Source of the DNA: Methylorubrum sp. B1-46
Lineage (GTDB): Bacteria; Pseudomonadota; Alphaproteobacteria; Rhizobiales; Beijerinckiaceae
Direction: 5' to 3'
NCBI RefSeq assembly: GCF_021117295.1
Contig: NZ_CP088247.1
Coordinates: 310,001-374,000, forward strand
Length of the DNA: 64,000 bases
In this document: positions 28,801 to 35,313 of the stretch, piece after piece
How positions within the stretch are numbered: the stretch's first letter is position 1
How the letters are laid out: each line of letters opens with the position of its first letter
Made by a program: the position numbers and the translations under genes
Notes under the pieces: model-generated
Database searches by the model: none
Told to the model about the DNA's origin: nothing
Seen by the model: the letters and a program-made list of their open reading frames with translations, nothing else

Positions 28801-31090
28801 CATCCTTGAAGAGGCCTTCGTCAGCGCAGCTTTCCAGCCCCGGGTAGTGTGCCCGGATGAGCTGAAGGTTTTCGAGGTTCAGGTTGGTGTACCGCCAACC
28901 GCGACGCTGATCGCTCCACACACGGTGGCTGAGAACGCGCGTGAGATCGGTGATCGCCCGCGCACGGGACGGGCCGATGGCATCGGGCGAGCGCATCCAG
29001 TGGCGGCGGCGGTCGTCGTTGTTGTCCTCGAAACCAAGCGCCTTCTGCACGGCCGTGCCGTACTCGGCCTCGGCGAGACCATCAGGGCCAGCGGCTTGCA
29101 CGGCCGAGAGGACGGCGGCCCGCAGCAGCGTCGTGAAGATGAAGTCATTGAAGTGCCCTGCCTGAAGCGCCGCGTCCTGGCGGTTGTCGGAGAACCCCAG
29201 CACCTTGCGCTTGTCGTCGGCGATCTTCGCCTCGGGACGATGCATGAAGCGCAGGAGGCTGCTCACGATGAGCGTTGTCGCGGACGAGCGACCCTCGGCG
29301 GTCAGGCCGGCAAGCTTGTTCTGCTCGCGGGTTCCGGGCTGGGCTTCCAGCTTGCAGTTCAGGCAGAACCGCCACCGGCCGGGAATGAACCAGGCCTGGC
29401 GGCCGGCGGCGTCGACGTGCCCGTTCGGCAGGACGACGGCGGCCGCAACCTGCTGCTTTCGGCGCGTGGATTTCAGTCGTGAACCGCGTGGCGTGTGCTC
29501 GACCCACTCGTCGGGGTACTCATCGAGAGCGCCCTGGAAGAACTCGTTGATTGTTTCGGGTTCGGGCACGAGATAGCCGGCGATGCCGCCGTCCGTCTCC
29601 CGCTCGTTGATCGGATCGTCGATCGAGCGCGCGACGAAGCGGTCGCCGTCCTCGTCGTCGAGGCGCATGACCGGGTGATATTCGTGCCCGCAATCGCGAC
29701 AGAAGTGGGTCGAGAACAGCAGAGCTGTCTTGTCGTCCGGATGGTGGGTCTGACCCTTCAGCGTGACGCGACGGATGCCGGTGGGGCCGGCGGTGCGCAG
29801 GGTCGTGTAGACGAGGCCGGCACCGGAGATGAACCGGTGCAGCTTGAACGCCAGAAACGCGCGGGAACCTGTGCCGCCGCGCTCCGCACCGGGACGCGCC
29901 AGCAGGCTGAGCATCTCGCGCAGACGCTGCTCGCACAGCTCCGCGTCGCACCCGGTCTCATCGGAGAGGTCTTTCGCTGCATCCACTAAAGTCATCGGTG
30001 GACGCCGCTTGAATTGAGGCTTGTACTCCAACCCGATCCGCAGCTCGATCCAGACGGCAAGCGGATGGATCTTCAGTTCGGCATCGGTCGCGTTTGTTGG
30101 CACCGGGTTCTGGATGCAGGCGGCGAGCTGACTCTGTACGCTGGCGACGGTTAGATCCTCGTCGGTGGCGCGCTGAAGGGTCTCCTCGATCACGCAGTCG
30201 GTCTCGACCGACACGCCGAACAAGTCGCTGGCCACCTTAGCCACCGCTTTGATCGAATTACCCTGGTCCGGCGTCGCCATGGTCGCCGACGTGCCAATGC
30301 AGACGGGCTCGCTGTGGCCGCGGCACAGCTGGTCGCGCAGTCGCCGCACTAGGACGGCGACATCAGCACCCTGACGCCCGCGATAAGTGTGTAACTCGTC
30401 GAGCACGATCCAGCGCAGGCCGCGGGCGTTGCCTATCACCTGGGCGTCGAGCTCACTCTGCCGCGTCAGCAGCAGTTCGAGCATCATGAAGTTGGTGAGC
30501 AGGATGTCCGGCGGGTTGTCCCGGACCTCCTCGCGCTTCTCGCGGCTCTCCTGGCCTGTGTAGATTCGCACGCGCGGGCGTTGCGCTTCCGGAATGCCGC
30601 ACTGGTTCAGGAACTCGGTTAGGCCCTCGAACTGCGAGTTCGCCAGTGCGTTCATCGGATAGACGACGATGGCGCGAGTACGCGGCTTGAAGTCGGGCTT
30701 TTGACGCTCCCGGATCGCCTCGTCGATGATCGGCAGGAAGTAGCAGAGCGACTTGCCCGATCCGGTGCCGGTCGTGACGACGAAGCTCTTGCCGGCCTTG
30801 GCCTTCGTCAGCGCCTCGACCTGATGAAGGTGCGGCTTGAGGACCCGGCCACGCTCTCGGAAGATATGCGTCGTGAGCGGGTGGAGGACATCGTCCTTCA
30901 CGAGGTCGTCCAGCGTCTCCCCGCGAGCGAAGTGCGGGTTGATCGTGATCAGCGGATCCGGCCAGAACGCTTTGTTGTCGTAGAGACGATCTACCTCGGT
31001 CCGGATGTCATCGGCAGCGATCTTGTTGAATGATCGCGCGAACGCGTCGTAGTCCCGGATCAGGGTCTGGTCGAGGCCGAACGCATCCAC
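25826..31090 (-). CDS. DEAD/DEAH helicase with C-terminal DUF1998-type region (DrmA-DrmB-like fusion)
   Basis: The 1754 residues start at a GTG (31090) with AGGGGA 9 nt upstream on the coding strand. Motif I GTGSGKS is at 108-114, motif II DELH at 231-234, then a SATMATP motif. A second RecA fold carries MELGVDIS and QRSGRAGR. Two cysteine pairs (CRDCGHEYH; CLNCKLE) lie mid-protein, then CRTCGAGHEG..CHACG. The C-terminal CYRCLLSYYNQMDH is the typical DUF1998 metal-binding end. In DISARM, the helicase DrmA (~1200 residues) and DUF1998 protein DrmB (~600) are separate partners; their summed length matches this single chain. The alternative is a DruE/YprA-type helicase, which has the same overall domain pair. 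First gene of the overlapping four-gene operon. Confidence 0.88.
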   Translation of the reverse strand: MDAFGLDQTLIRDYDAFARSFNKIAADDIRTEVDRLYDNKAFWPDPLITINPHFARGETLDDLVKDDVLHPLTTHIFRERGRVLKPHLHQVEALTKAKAGKSFVVTTGTGSGKSLCYFLPIIDEAIRERQKPDFKPRTRAIVVYPMNALANSQFEGLTEFLNQCGIPEAQRPRVRIYTGQESREKREEVRDNPPDILLTNFMMLELLLTRQSELDAQVIGNARGLRWIVLDELHTYRGRQGADVAVLVRRLRDQLCRGHSEPVCIGTSATMATPDQGNSIKAVAKVASDLFGVSVETDCVIEETLQRATDEDLTVASVQSQLAACIQNPVPTNATDAELKIHPLAVWIELRIGLEYKPQFKRRPPMTLVDAAKDLSDETGCDAELCEQRLREMLSLLARPGAERGGTGSRAFLAFKLHRFISGAGLVYTTLRTAGPTGIRRVTLKGQTHHPDDKTALLFSTHFCRDCGHEYHPVMRLDDEDGDRFVARSIDDPINERETDGGIAGYLVPEPETINEFFQGALDEYPDEWVEHTPRGSRLKSTRRKQQVAAAVVLPNGHVDAAGRQAWFIPGRWRFCLNCKLEAQPGTREQNKLAGLTAEGRSSATTLIVSSLLRFMHRPEAKIADDKRKVLGFSDNRQDAALQAGHFNDFIFTTLLRAAVLSAVQAAGPDGLAEAEYGTAVQKALGFEDNNDDRRRHWMRSPDAIGPSRARAITDLTRVLSHRVWSDQRRGWRYTNLNLENLQLIRAHYPGLESCADEGLFKDASLLRGLKPDERRRVFNALFEVMRGELAVESDFLKKATTESLGRSSRDNLRAPWAISEQEAVSNAGLLIVPEGAGGKAQPSGRGPDSRLITAGPNSRVGKKLRHGHLWGGRRLTVHEYNELLESVVRIAKAQNWVREVSGYGITGLRLLPSAIRLVADAPKTDVNTYFTRLYRETANILTSDDDSLLGFESREHTAQVDKDLRLWREARFRWGDAGKRNLDVMRADQTNPLEADSFLPVLFCSPTMELGVDISVLNAVYLRNAPPTPANYAQRSGRAGRSGQAALIVTYCAAQSPHDQYYFARREQLVAGSVRPPGIDLANRDLIEAHLNAIWLAKAGIDGRLRQELPDAIPDILDLDTPKRTVRAEITDRLANPDRVVGVEDDFERILGNIRTSISPAVLNDPGSDWLKNSKPFVADVAKTASQRFNNAFGRWRDLYNAAFAQMEEASRQIMKPGLTKQARDAAERALRIANSQIRLLEHGGKSDNSDFASHRYLATEGYLPGYNFPRLPLYAYVPEQGSTGPRAAYLQRARFLAIAEFGPGSLIYHEGRAFKVVRAKIPPDVRDPQGMLAVGNLAVWRVCRTCGAGHEGAGQNLCHACGAQIGGNGSKLIQKVLRIENVETVPSERITANEEARRGRGFEIQTTFTWAKRNGQSDVLTAVAEDDDGTVLDLTYAPRAQISRLNLGLRKRKPETGFGYPIDPQNGQWVGADREQDDDDADPTEPDRPGAVRVVPIVQDHKNAALLKLFGPEAQETTLATFQYAIARGLSLVFQVEEGEIATEAVPDRRKRKAILAYESSEGGAGVLRRLVSEPERLAEVAHRALEVMHFTPESIQDALITRDASKLQDLDNAFCVRGCYRCLLSYYNQMDHALIDRTDESARTALVRLAAGVIRSTSVVCTVAPAAASTETWPQAIGRWGLPPCDAKRLKFDADGILDVWRSHHVAIAYAPPPQDIVDELEDGGWTLVVLTGAPEQDPPSTLSSLFKVAA

Positions 31091-31429
31091 AGTGTCATGT
31101 CCCCTGCATGACGGCCGATAAGCCCGACCATTCCACCCCTGCCTGGGACGCTACCCTAGGTGCTCGCATTCAGGTAGCGGAAAGCTCGGCTGTCGGCCGT
31201 GAACCACGGTTTCCACGGCAGTTAGCGGGCAAGTGTGGCCCACAGGGCAATCAGAGCTTCCGTTACTGGCAAGCCAAACCGGCGGCACGAAGGCACGAAT
31301 CGCGCTCCAGGAAGTGCTGCAGCGAGCTTGTGCTCGCACTTCGTCATCTGCTGAGAAAGCGCTGACCTATCGACGGCGCTCGCGCGGCTGTGGCGCGCAC
31401 CGGGTACGGGGCTGGAAGCGACGAAAGGC
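31091..31429 (-). promoter_or_regulatory. Leader/intergenic region upstream of the DISARM-like operon
   Basis: About 340 bp separate the zinc-ribbon gene stop from the helicase GTG. I see no credible coding sequence. The region contains the ribosome-binding site for the helicase and one copy of the 35-bp direct repeat (31348-31382). The operon promoter should lie here; no convincing -35/-10 pair could be picked by eye. Confidence 0.45.
31348..31382 (+). repeat. 35-bp imperfect direct repeat, copy 1
   Basis: Begins CTGCTGAGAAAGCGCTGA and ends CGACGGCGCTCG. It matches copy 2 (33256-33290) at 31 of 35 positions, in the same orientation; all four differences are transitions. It lies 48 bp beyond the stop of the zinc-ribbon gene. 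Confidence 0.8.
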
Positions 31430-32689
31430 TCAATACTTCGGAGGTTTGCCCTTCGTATCGGGCTTTCGGTAGTACGCCACCGCTGCTTCTGACAGAGCCT
31501 CGTACGAGTAGCGGCCTTTGAAGCACCAGGGGTTTGGCGGACTGGCATAACCCACGGACCATTCAGCCCACCGACGGAAAGCACCGACGAGCGATTCTTC
31601 GAGTGTGATCGCGTCGGCCTCCGGCCACAGCGTGACGCTGGTGTAAGTGACCGTGACATCGTTGTCCCGCAACGACAGGACGCGGGGGATTGGCAGGGCG
31701 TGAATCCTGGCGATGAGGAGAGCGAGCAGGGCCTTGGCCTCGTCGGTGTGGCGCGGCTTCCGGAGGCGCTGACGCCACGCTTTTATCTCCTCGCGCAGCT
31801 GCCGTTCCTGGGCGACCGGATCGGTGGGGTGCAATGCGGGCAGGGTCAGCTTCGGGCCACCCTGACCTGCGACGAAGCTCAGAAAACCCTTGAGCGAAGC
31901 GCGCTGTCCCGGGGTTTTGCGCAGTGCGCGTGCGAGGTGGCGCTGGCTGAGCTCGGCGAGCGGTTTGTCACCGAGCGCGGCGAGCAGCGCGACCGCGGCC
32001 GTGAGCGCGTTCTGCTGGGTGACGGGCTTCCGTCCTCGGGCGGCAAGGTCGTCGCGGTACTGGCGCAGTAGGGACGCATGGGGGCTATCCTGATGCGCCA
32101 TTAGGATCGAATCGACCCGATCGTTCTCGACTAGGACCTTCAGCCGGGCGCGATCCCATTCAAGCACGCCGACGTCGCACATGAACTCGATCAGGGGGGC
32201 CACACGTCGGGTGGCCTCTGCGCCGATCGCGGCATGGACATCGTCGGTGGTGATGCGACCGTAGGCCGGGTCTCTCGCCGCGATCGCGCGGCATGCTTCG
32301 GCGGCGCGGGTGATGCGCTGAGAAGCAAGGCCGTCATCCAGCGGAATGCGACCGCGGCAGAAGGTGATGAACATGCCCGACATCCACCGGATCGGGATCG
32401 TCGCGGCTTCCTCGTCGATCTGACGCTCGGGCCGGCGGCGCTGGCTGCATGGATAGCAGGGAGCATTGCCGCTCCCTGATACGACGGCCTGGCAGATCGG
32501 ACAGGTGTGGGTGATCCCGACCGAGCAAGGGAAGCAGATGTCGTCAGTGGCCATCAACGGACGATGGCGATCGCAGATCCTACAGTACCCCTTCAACATG
32601 TCGGCCGCGGCATTGAGGAGGCAGAGAGCCCCCGCTCGCCGGCTCAAGCGAGCCGTTCGAGCCCTGACAGGCCACCGCGCATCGTTCAT
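31430..32689 (-). CDS. Zinc-ribbon protein with possible degenerate tyrosine-recombinase fold
   Basis: 419 residues from the ATG at 32689; a TTG at 32701 and an ATG at 32599 are alternatives and the ribosome-binding site is weak. The N-terminus has four CxxC knuckles (CRIC, CFPC, CPIC, CYPC), suggesting two treble-clef or rubredoxin-like zinc sites. A helical segment around LLRQYRDDLAARGRK to LKGFLSFVAG resembles the core-binding domain of XerC/D-type integrases. The last 100 residues (ALLALLIARIHALPIPRVLSLRDNDV) resemble the start of their catalytic domain but lack the HxxR box and the Tyr nucleophile. It lies upstream of the helicase operon on the same strand and is bracketed by 35-bp direct repeats. 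It could be a DNA-binding regulator, a decayed recombinase or an extra defence component. Confidence 0.65.
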   Translation of the reverse strand: MNDARWPVRARTARLSRRAGALCLLNAAADMLKGYCRICDRHRPLMATDDICFPCSVGITHTCPICQAVVSGSGNAPCYPCSQRRRPERQIDEEAATIPIRWMSGMFITFCRGRIPLDDGLASQRITRAAEACRAIAARDPAYGRITTDDVHAAIGAEATRRVAPLIEFMCDVGVLEWDRARLKVLVENDRVDSILMAHQDSPHASLLRQYRDDLAARGRKPVTQQNALTAAVALLAALGDKPLAELSQRHLARALRKTPGQRASLKGFLSFVAGQGGPKLTLPALHPTDPVAQERQLREEIKAWRQRLRKPRHTDEAKALLALLIARIHALPIPRVLSLRDNDVTVTYTSVTLWPEADAITLEESLVGAFRRWAEWSVGYASPPNPWCFKGRYSYEALSEAAVAYYRKPDTKGKPPKY

Positions 32690-33255
32690 TCTTTGTTCCA
32701 ATGCCGAGCGATTCTCAACGACCCTGGGGGCACGATCGTCGGCCTGTGAAGATCGGGGATATCAGCCTCAGCTTGTGCGTCGGAGGTGCGAAGGAGCCTT
32801 CCGCGATGATCGATCGTGAACACGGCGATGGCTGAGCAACCCGATGCGTTGCCTTCCCTCAAGGGGCATGGGTTCGAGATCGACCGCTATCGCGAGGACC
32901 GAGGTCGCTTCACCAGCCTGCGGCAGCTCGATGGAGTTCCTGGCTTAGCCGGCAAGACCGACGGCATCAGTGAGGCATTGTCGGTAGCAGACACGCCCGA
33001 GTGATGACCTAGCTCGCTCCCCGAGTGCCGTGTCGTACCCGGGCACCGCTCGAAGGCCCTGCTGGCTTCCGGCCGTGAGCCGACCAGATCGAGCTTGTCT
33101 CGATCCGCGATCTTCCAGATGCCTGGGATGCGTGCTGCCTCCTCGCAGCCGAGACCGCACAGCTGAGCAACGTTGCGTCTCGAAGATCTTCGATGAACCG
33201 CTCTATCCACGAGCCCTGCGGGCTCGATGGCGTTGAAGCCTGCGGTCGAGGTCAG

Positions 33256-33290
33256 CTGCTGAAAAAGCGCTGATTTATCAACGGCGCTCG
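33256..33290 (+). repeat. 35-bp imperfect direct repeat, copy 2
   Basis: Begins CTGCTGAAAAAGCGCTGA and ends CAACGGCGCTCG. It has a central TGAT-TT-ATCA palindrome that is degraded in copy 1. It lies about 570 bp upstream of the zinc-ribbon gene start, so the two copies frame a ~1.9-kb unit. Confidence 0.8.
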
Positions 33291-33372
33291 TGCGACCGTA
33301 CCAAATTATGCTGAGATCGGTGTACGAAAAGCGCCCAAAAGTGCCAATCTATGGTGCGCGTCTCAGGCGACT

Positions 33373-33386
33373 TGGCGGAGAGGGGG
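33373..33386 (-). other. Candidate attL: tRNA-Ser 3'-end-like sequence
   Basis: TGGCGGAGAGGGGG read on the minus strand is CCCCCTCTCCGCCA, the acceptor 3' strand plus CCA of many alphaproteobacterial tRNA-Ser genes. The rest of a T-arm is not recognisable, so only ~12-14 bases support it. Its position, ~125 bp before the first prophage gene, fits integration at a tRNA gene. Confidence 0.3.
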
Positions 33387-33510
33387 TCCGTCAAACCTCA
33401 GGTGGGTTTGGCGAAGCAAGCGAGTCGAAGCAATGGCTTAGCGCCGCATGCGCTGGCTTCATGTATGACGTAGCGAATGACGGCAAGGCTCTCGGCTGGA
33501 GGGCTGTCGC

Positions 33511-34389
33511 ATGACCTCTCAGACAGCCTTCACCGCGCCGAACAAGCCTCTCGGCGGCAAGGCATACGGCTCCATCGGGCATCTGCCGAACTCTCGGCTC
33601 GGGCCGGGCGACTGGCACATCCACGAGGGGCAGGCGAAGATCCTGACCGAGCGCCCGCGCAAGGGCGACCGCATCATCGTCACGGAGAAGTTGGACGGCG
33701 CCTGCATGGCTGTCGCCAACATTGACGGCGAGATCGTGCCGCTCACCCGCGCCGGCTATCGCGCTCGCCACGGCCGATACGAGCACCTTCAGCTTTTCGA
33801 GGTGTTCGTGATGCAGCGGTATGCGCAGTTCGAAGCGCTGCTCAAGCCCGGCGAGCGGCTGGCCGGCGAATGGCTCGCCCTGGCTCACGGCACTGCCTAC
33901 GACACGGGCCATGAGTTCTTCGAGCCATTCGTGCCGTTCGACCTGTTCCGCGGCAAGGATCGGGTGTTGCGCGACGAGTTCAAGGAGCGCGTGCCCGCGG
34001 CTGGGTTCCTGCCGGCTGCATGCGTCCACGACGACGATGTGATGCCGATCCCGGTTGAGGCCGCATTGGCTCGGCTCGGCGAGTACGGGCGCCACGGCTC
34101 CACCGAGCCGGTCGAAGGCATCGTCTATCGCTGCGAGCGCGAGGGCCGCGTCGATTTCCTCGCGAAGTGGGTCCGGCCCGACAAGGAAGACGGCAAGTAC
34201 CTCGCCAACCTGCGGGGCTGTGCCGAGCGCTGGCACTGGCGTCCGTCCGATCGTCCTCAAGGAGAAGGCCGAGGTCGAGCGCGACTATCACCTTCTCTGC
34301 CAGGAAGAGCGCCGGCTGCGGCGTCTGCTGGAAGACGGCCCGGCCAACCCGCAGGAGTGTGCCGAGTTCTGCCGCGCGGCTCGGGATGA
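33511..34389 (+). CDS. RNA ligase family protein (left-arm prophage gene)
   Basis: The nucleotidyltransferase motif I is TEKLDGA with Lys60 as the expected adenylated residue. EGIVYR (motif IV-like) and FLAKWVRPDK (motif V-like) follow at normal distances. The domain ends at about ERWHWRP (nt ~34,240), a usual end for this group. The remaining ~45 residues (Arg/Pro/Gly-rich) look like out-of-frame sequence, and a better-looking frame overlaps there. ATP-dependent phage RNA ligases seal broken RNA, often tRNAs cut by host defence nucleases. First gene on the plus strand of the prophage left arm. Confidence 0.82.
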   Translation: MTSQTAFTAPNKPLGGKAYGSIGHLPNSRLGPGDWHIHEGQAKILTERPRKGDRIIVTEKLDGACMAVANIDGEIVPLTRAGYRARHGRYEHLQLFEVFVMQRYAQFEALLKPGERLAGEWLALAHGTAYDTGHEFFEPFVPFDLFRGKDRVLRDEFKERVPAAGFLPAACVHDDDVMPIPVEAALARLGEYGRHGSTEPVEGIVYRCEREGRVDFLAKWVRPDKEDGKYLANLRGCAERWHWRPSDRPQGEGRGRARLSPSLPGRAPAAASAGRRPGQPAGVCRVLPRGSG

Positions 34390-34495
34390 CGGCGACGGCA
34401 AGCCCTGCCTCGATTGCGATCCCGAACGCTTCTGTATCGCCAAGCCCCACCCTTCCCGATCCGTCCTTCCTGAAGAGAGGCCAAGCCGTGAGTGA
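34220..34495 (+). CDS. Small Cys-containing protein or frameshifted tail of the RNA ligase gene
   Basis: In the +1 frame relative to the ligase, residues from about nt 34,245 read like real protein: KAEVERDYHLLCQEERRLRRLL, then CAEFCRAARDDGDGKPCLDCDPERFC. No ATG is available; the GTG at 34220 lies inside the ligase. The gene may start there, or it may be the natural extension of the ligase after a one-base indel at ~34,240-34,260. Function unknown; the Cys pattern suggests a metal site. Confidence 0.45.
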   Translation: MPSAGTGVRPIVLKEKAEVERDYHLLCQEERRLRRLLEDGPANPQECAEFCRAARDDGDGKPCLDCDPERFCIAKPHPSRSVLPEERPSRE

Positions 34496-34712
34496 GACGA
34501 TCAAGAGTCACATCTACGAACAGGGCTTGCGCGGCTCGGATGACGTGCAGGCGTGCCTAAACCGGGATGAGATCGACATCGTTCTGCATGGTGGCGACGG
34601 CGACAACACCGCCTCGCTCGACTATGGCGCCGCCCTGCGGCTCGGTGAATGGCTCATCACTCAGGCCATCGCTCACGGAGCCGGCCCTGTCGCTTGGACC
34701 CGCAGAGAATAG
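34488..34712 (+). CDS. Small prophage protein, 74 residues, unknown function
   Basis: It starts at a GTG that overlaps the preceding reading frame's end (GTGAGTGA), with GAAGAGAGG upstream as ribosome-binding site. The sequence (SETIKSHIYEQGLRG, then VLHGGDGDNTASLDYGAALRLGEWLI) reads as a compact acidic protein. No family recognised. The coupling suggests co-expression with the RNA ligase. Confidence 0.6.
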   Translation: MSETIKSHIYEQGLRGSDDVQACLNRDEIDIVLHGGDGDNTASLDYGAALRLGEWLITQAIAHGAGPVAWTRRE

Positions 34713-34757
34713 GTAGTCGCCCTCGCCGAGCCGACCGCCCCGCGCTAACCTGGGCTG

Positions 34758-34979
34758 ATGAAGCCCGCCATCCCCGAGCACACCATCACCCCCAACGGAG
34801 ACGGCACCTTCGTCGTCCTGGTCGGGAATAGCCGAGCCGGCACCGTCTCGGAGGACAAAGAGCACGAAGGGCTTTGGTTCGTGGTTGATCCTGAGGGGAT
34901 GTTCATGGGTCGGGCTAGATCGAAGGAAGCGGCTGCGGAGTTCCTGGCGGCTTGGTTCGTCGCGGAAGATGCCGGGTAG
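34758..34979 (+). CDS. Small prophage protein, 73 residues, unknown function
   Basis: Starts MKPAIPEHTITPNGDGTFVV. A predicted beta-rich N-terminal half is followed by a helix (SKEAAAEFLAAWFVAE). No family recognised. It lies 45 bp after the preceding small gene and is followed by a GC-rich hairpin. Confidence 0.65.
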   Translation: MKPAIPEHTITPNGDGTFVVLVGNSRAGTVSEDKEHEGLWFVVDPEGMFMGRARSKEAAAEFLAAWFVAEDAG

Positions 34980-34994
34980 GGCCAGAGACGAGAA

Positions 34995-35023
34995 AGCCCG
35001 CTGCGGCGGGTGCCGAGCGGGCT
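34995..35023 (+). terminator. GC-rich hairpin between small ORF and lar-like gene
   Basis: AGCCCGCT (34995-35002) pairs with AGCGGGCT (35016-35023). No T-run follows; GAGAGGAGGCGAGG comes next and contains the ribosome-binding site of the lar-like gene. It may be a weak terminator or a leader structure that controls lar translation. Confidence 0.45.
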
Positions 35024-35037
35024 GAGAGGAGGCGAGG

Positions 35038-35232
35038 ATGGTTGAAGGTGCTGAGCCGTGTCCGTTCTGCCGGGGCACAAACTTGTCTTGCCGGCCGGAA
35101 GACATCGACGGATGGGCCGCGCAGGTGGCGTGCCACAGTTGCGACGCCGTTGGGCCGTTGTCCGAGTTTAAGTACGACGACCAGCAAGAGGCCACCGAGG
35201 ACGCCGTTCGCATGTGGAACCGGCGGCAATGA
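35038..35232 (+). CDS. Lar-like restriction-alleviation protein
   Basis: 64 residues with the family layout PCPFCRGTNLSC, then VACHSCDAVGP, then a helix ending VRMWNRRQ. The four cysteines form a zinc ribbon. The Lar family is named for the Rac-prophage protein that lowers type I restriction of incoming DNA by modulating modification; many phage members are assigned by similarity only. The ATG is preceded by GAGGAGGCGAGG. It sits beside an RNA ligase in the arm of the prophage facing the host defence island. Confidence 0.8.
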   Translation: MVEGAEPCPFCRGTNLSCRPEDIDGWAAQVACHSCDAVGPLSEFKYDDQQEATEDAVRMWNRRQ

Positions 35233-35260
35233 GGTTGGAAAAGGCGGCCTAGAACGACGA

Positions 35261-35291
35261 AGCCCCGCACCAGCGGATGCCGGGCGGGGCT
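35261..35291. terminator. Bidirectional-type hairpin between convergent genes
   Basis: AGCCCCGC (35261-35268) pairs with GCGGGGCT (35284-35291). It stands between the plus-strand lar-like gene and the end of the minus-strand late operon, the expected place for a shared terminator. The sequence closely resembles the hairpin at 34995-35023. Confidence 0.55.
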
Positions 35292-35313
35292 GAGAGAGGA
35301 ACGGGCGGGCAGA

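Larger units (their letters stand above)
32690..33510. other. Gene-poor junction between island and prophage
   Basis: About 800 bp without a gene I can defend. A 62-codon plus-strand reading frame at 32816-33004 and fragments around 33030-33240 look like decayed coding DNA with no recognisable family. The stretch holds copy 2 of the 35-bp repeat and, at 33373-33386, a match to the 3' end of serine tRNAs. GC is lower and more variable than in the flanks. I infer that the prophage's left boundary lies here. Confidence 0.55.

Noticed and set aside
18284..31090. Reading the operon as plain Druantia or as a type I/IIG restriction system
   Set aside because: Druantia also has a DExH/DUF1998 protein, but the SNF2 plus large DrmMI-like methylase pair points to DISARM. 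There is no HsdS/HsdR gene and no PD-(D/E)XK motif visible in the methylase. A profile search is still needed to settle this.
31233..31472. A 79-codon plus-strand frame over repeat copy 1
   Set aside because: Translation is Arg/Ser-rich without pattern and it runs antisense into the zinc-ribbon gene end.
32816..33004. A 62-codon plus-strand frame between island and prophage
   Set aside because: No clear ribosome-binding site, no recognisable family, and surrounded by decayed sequence; not strong enough to call a gene.
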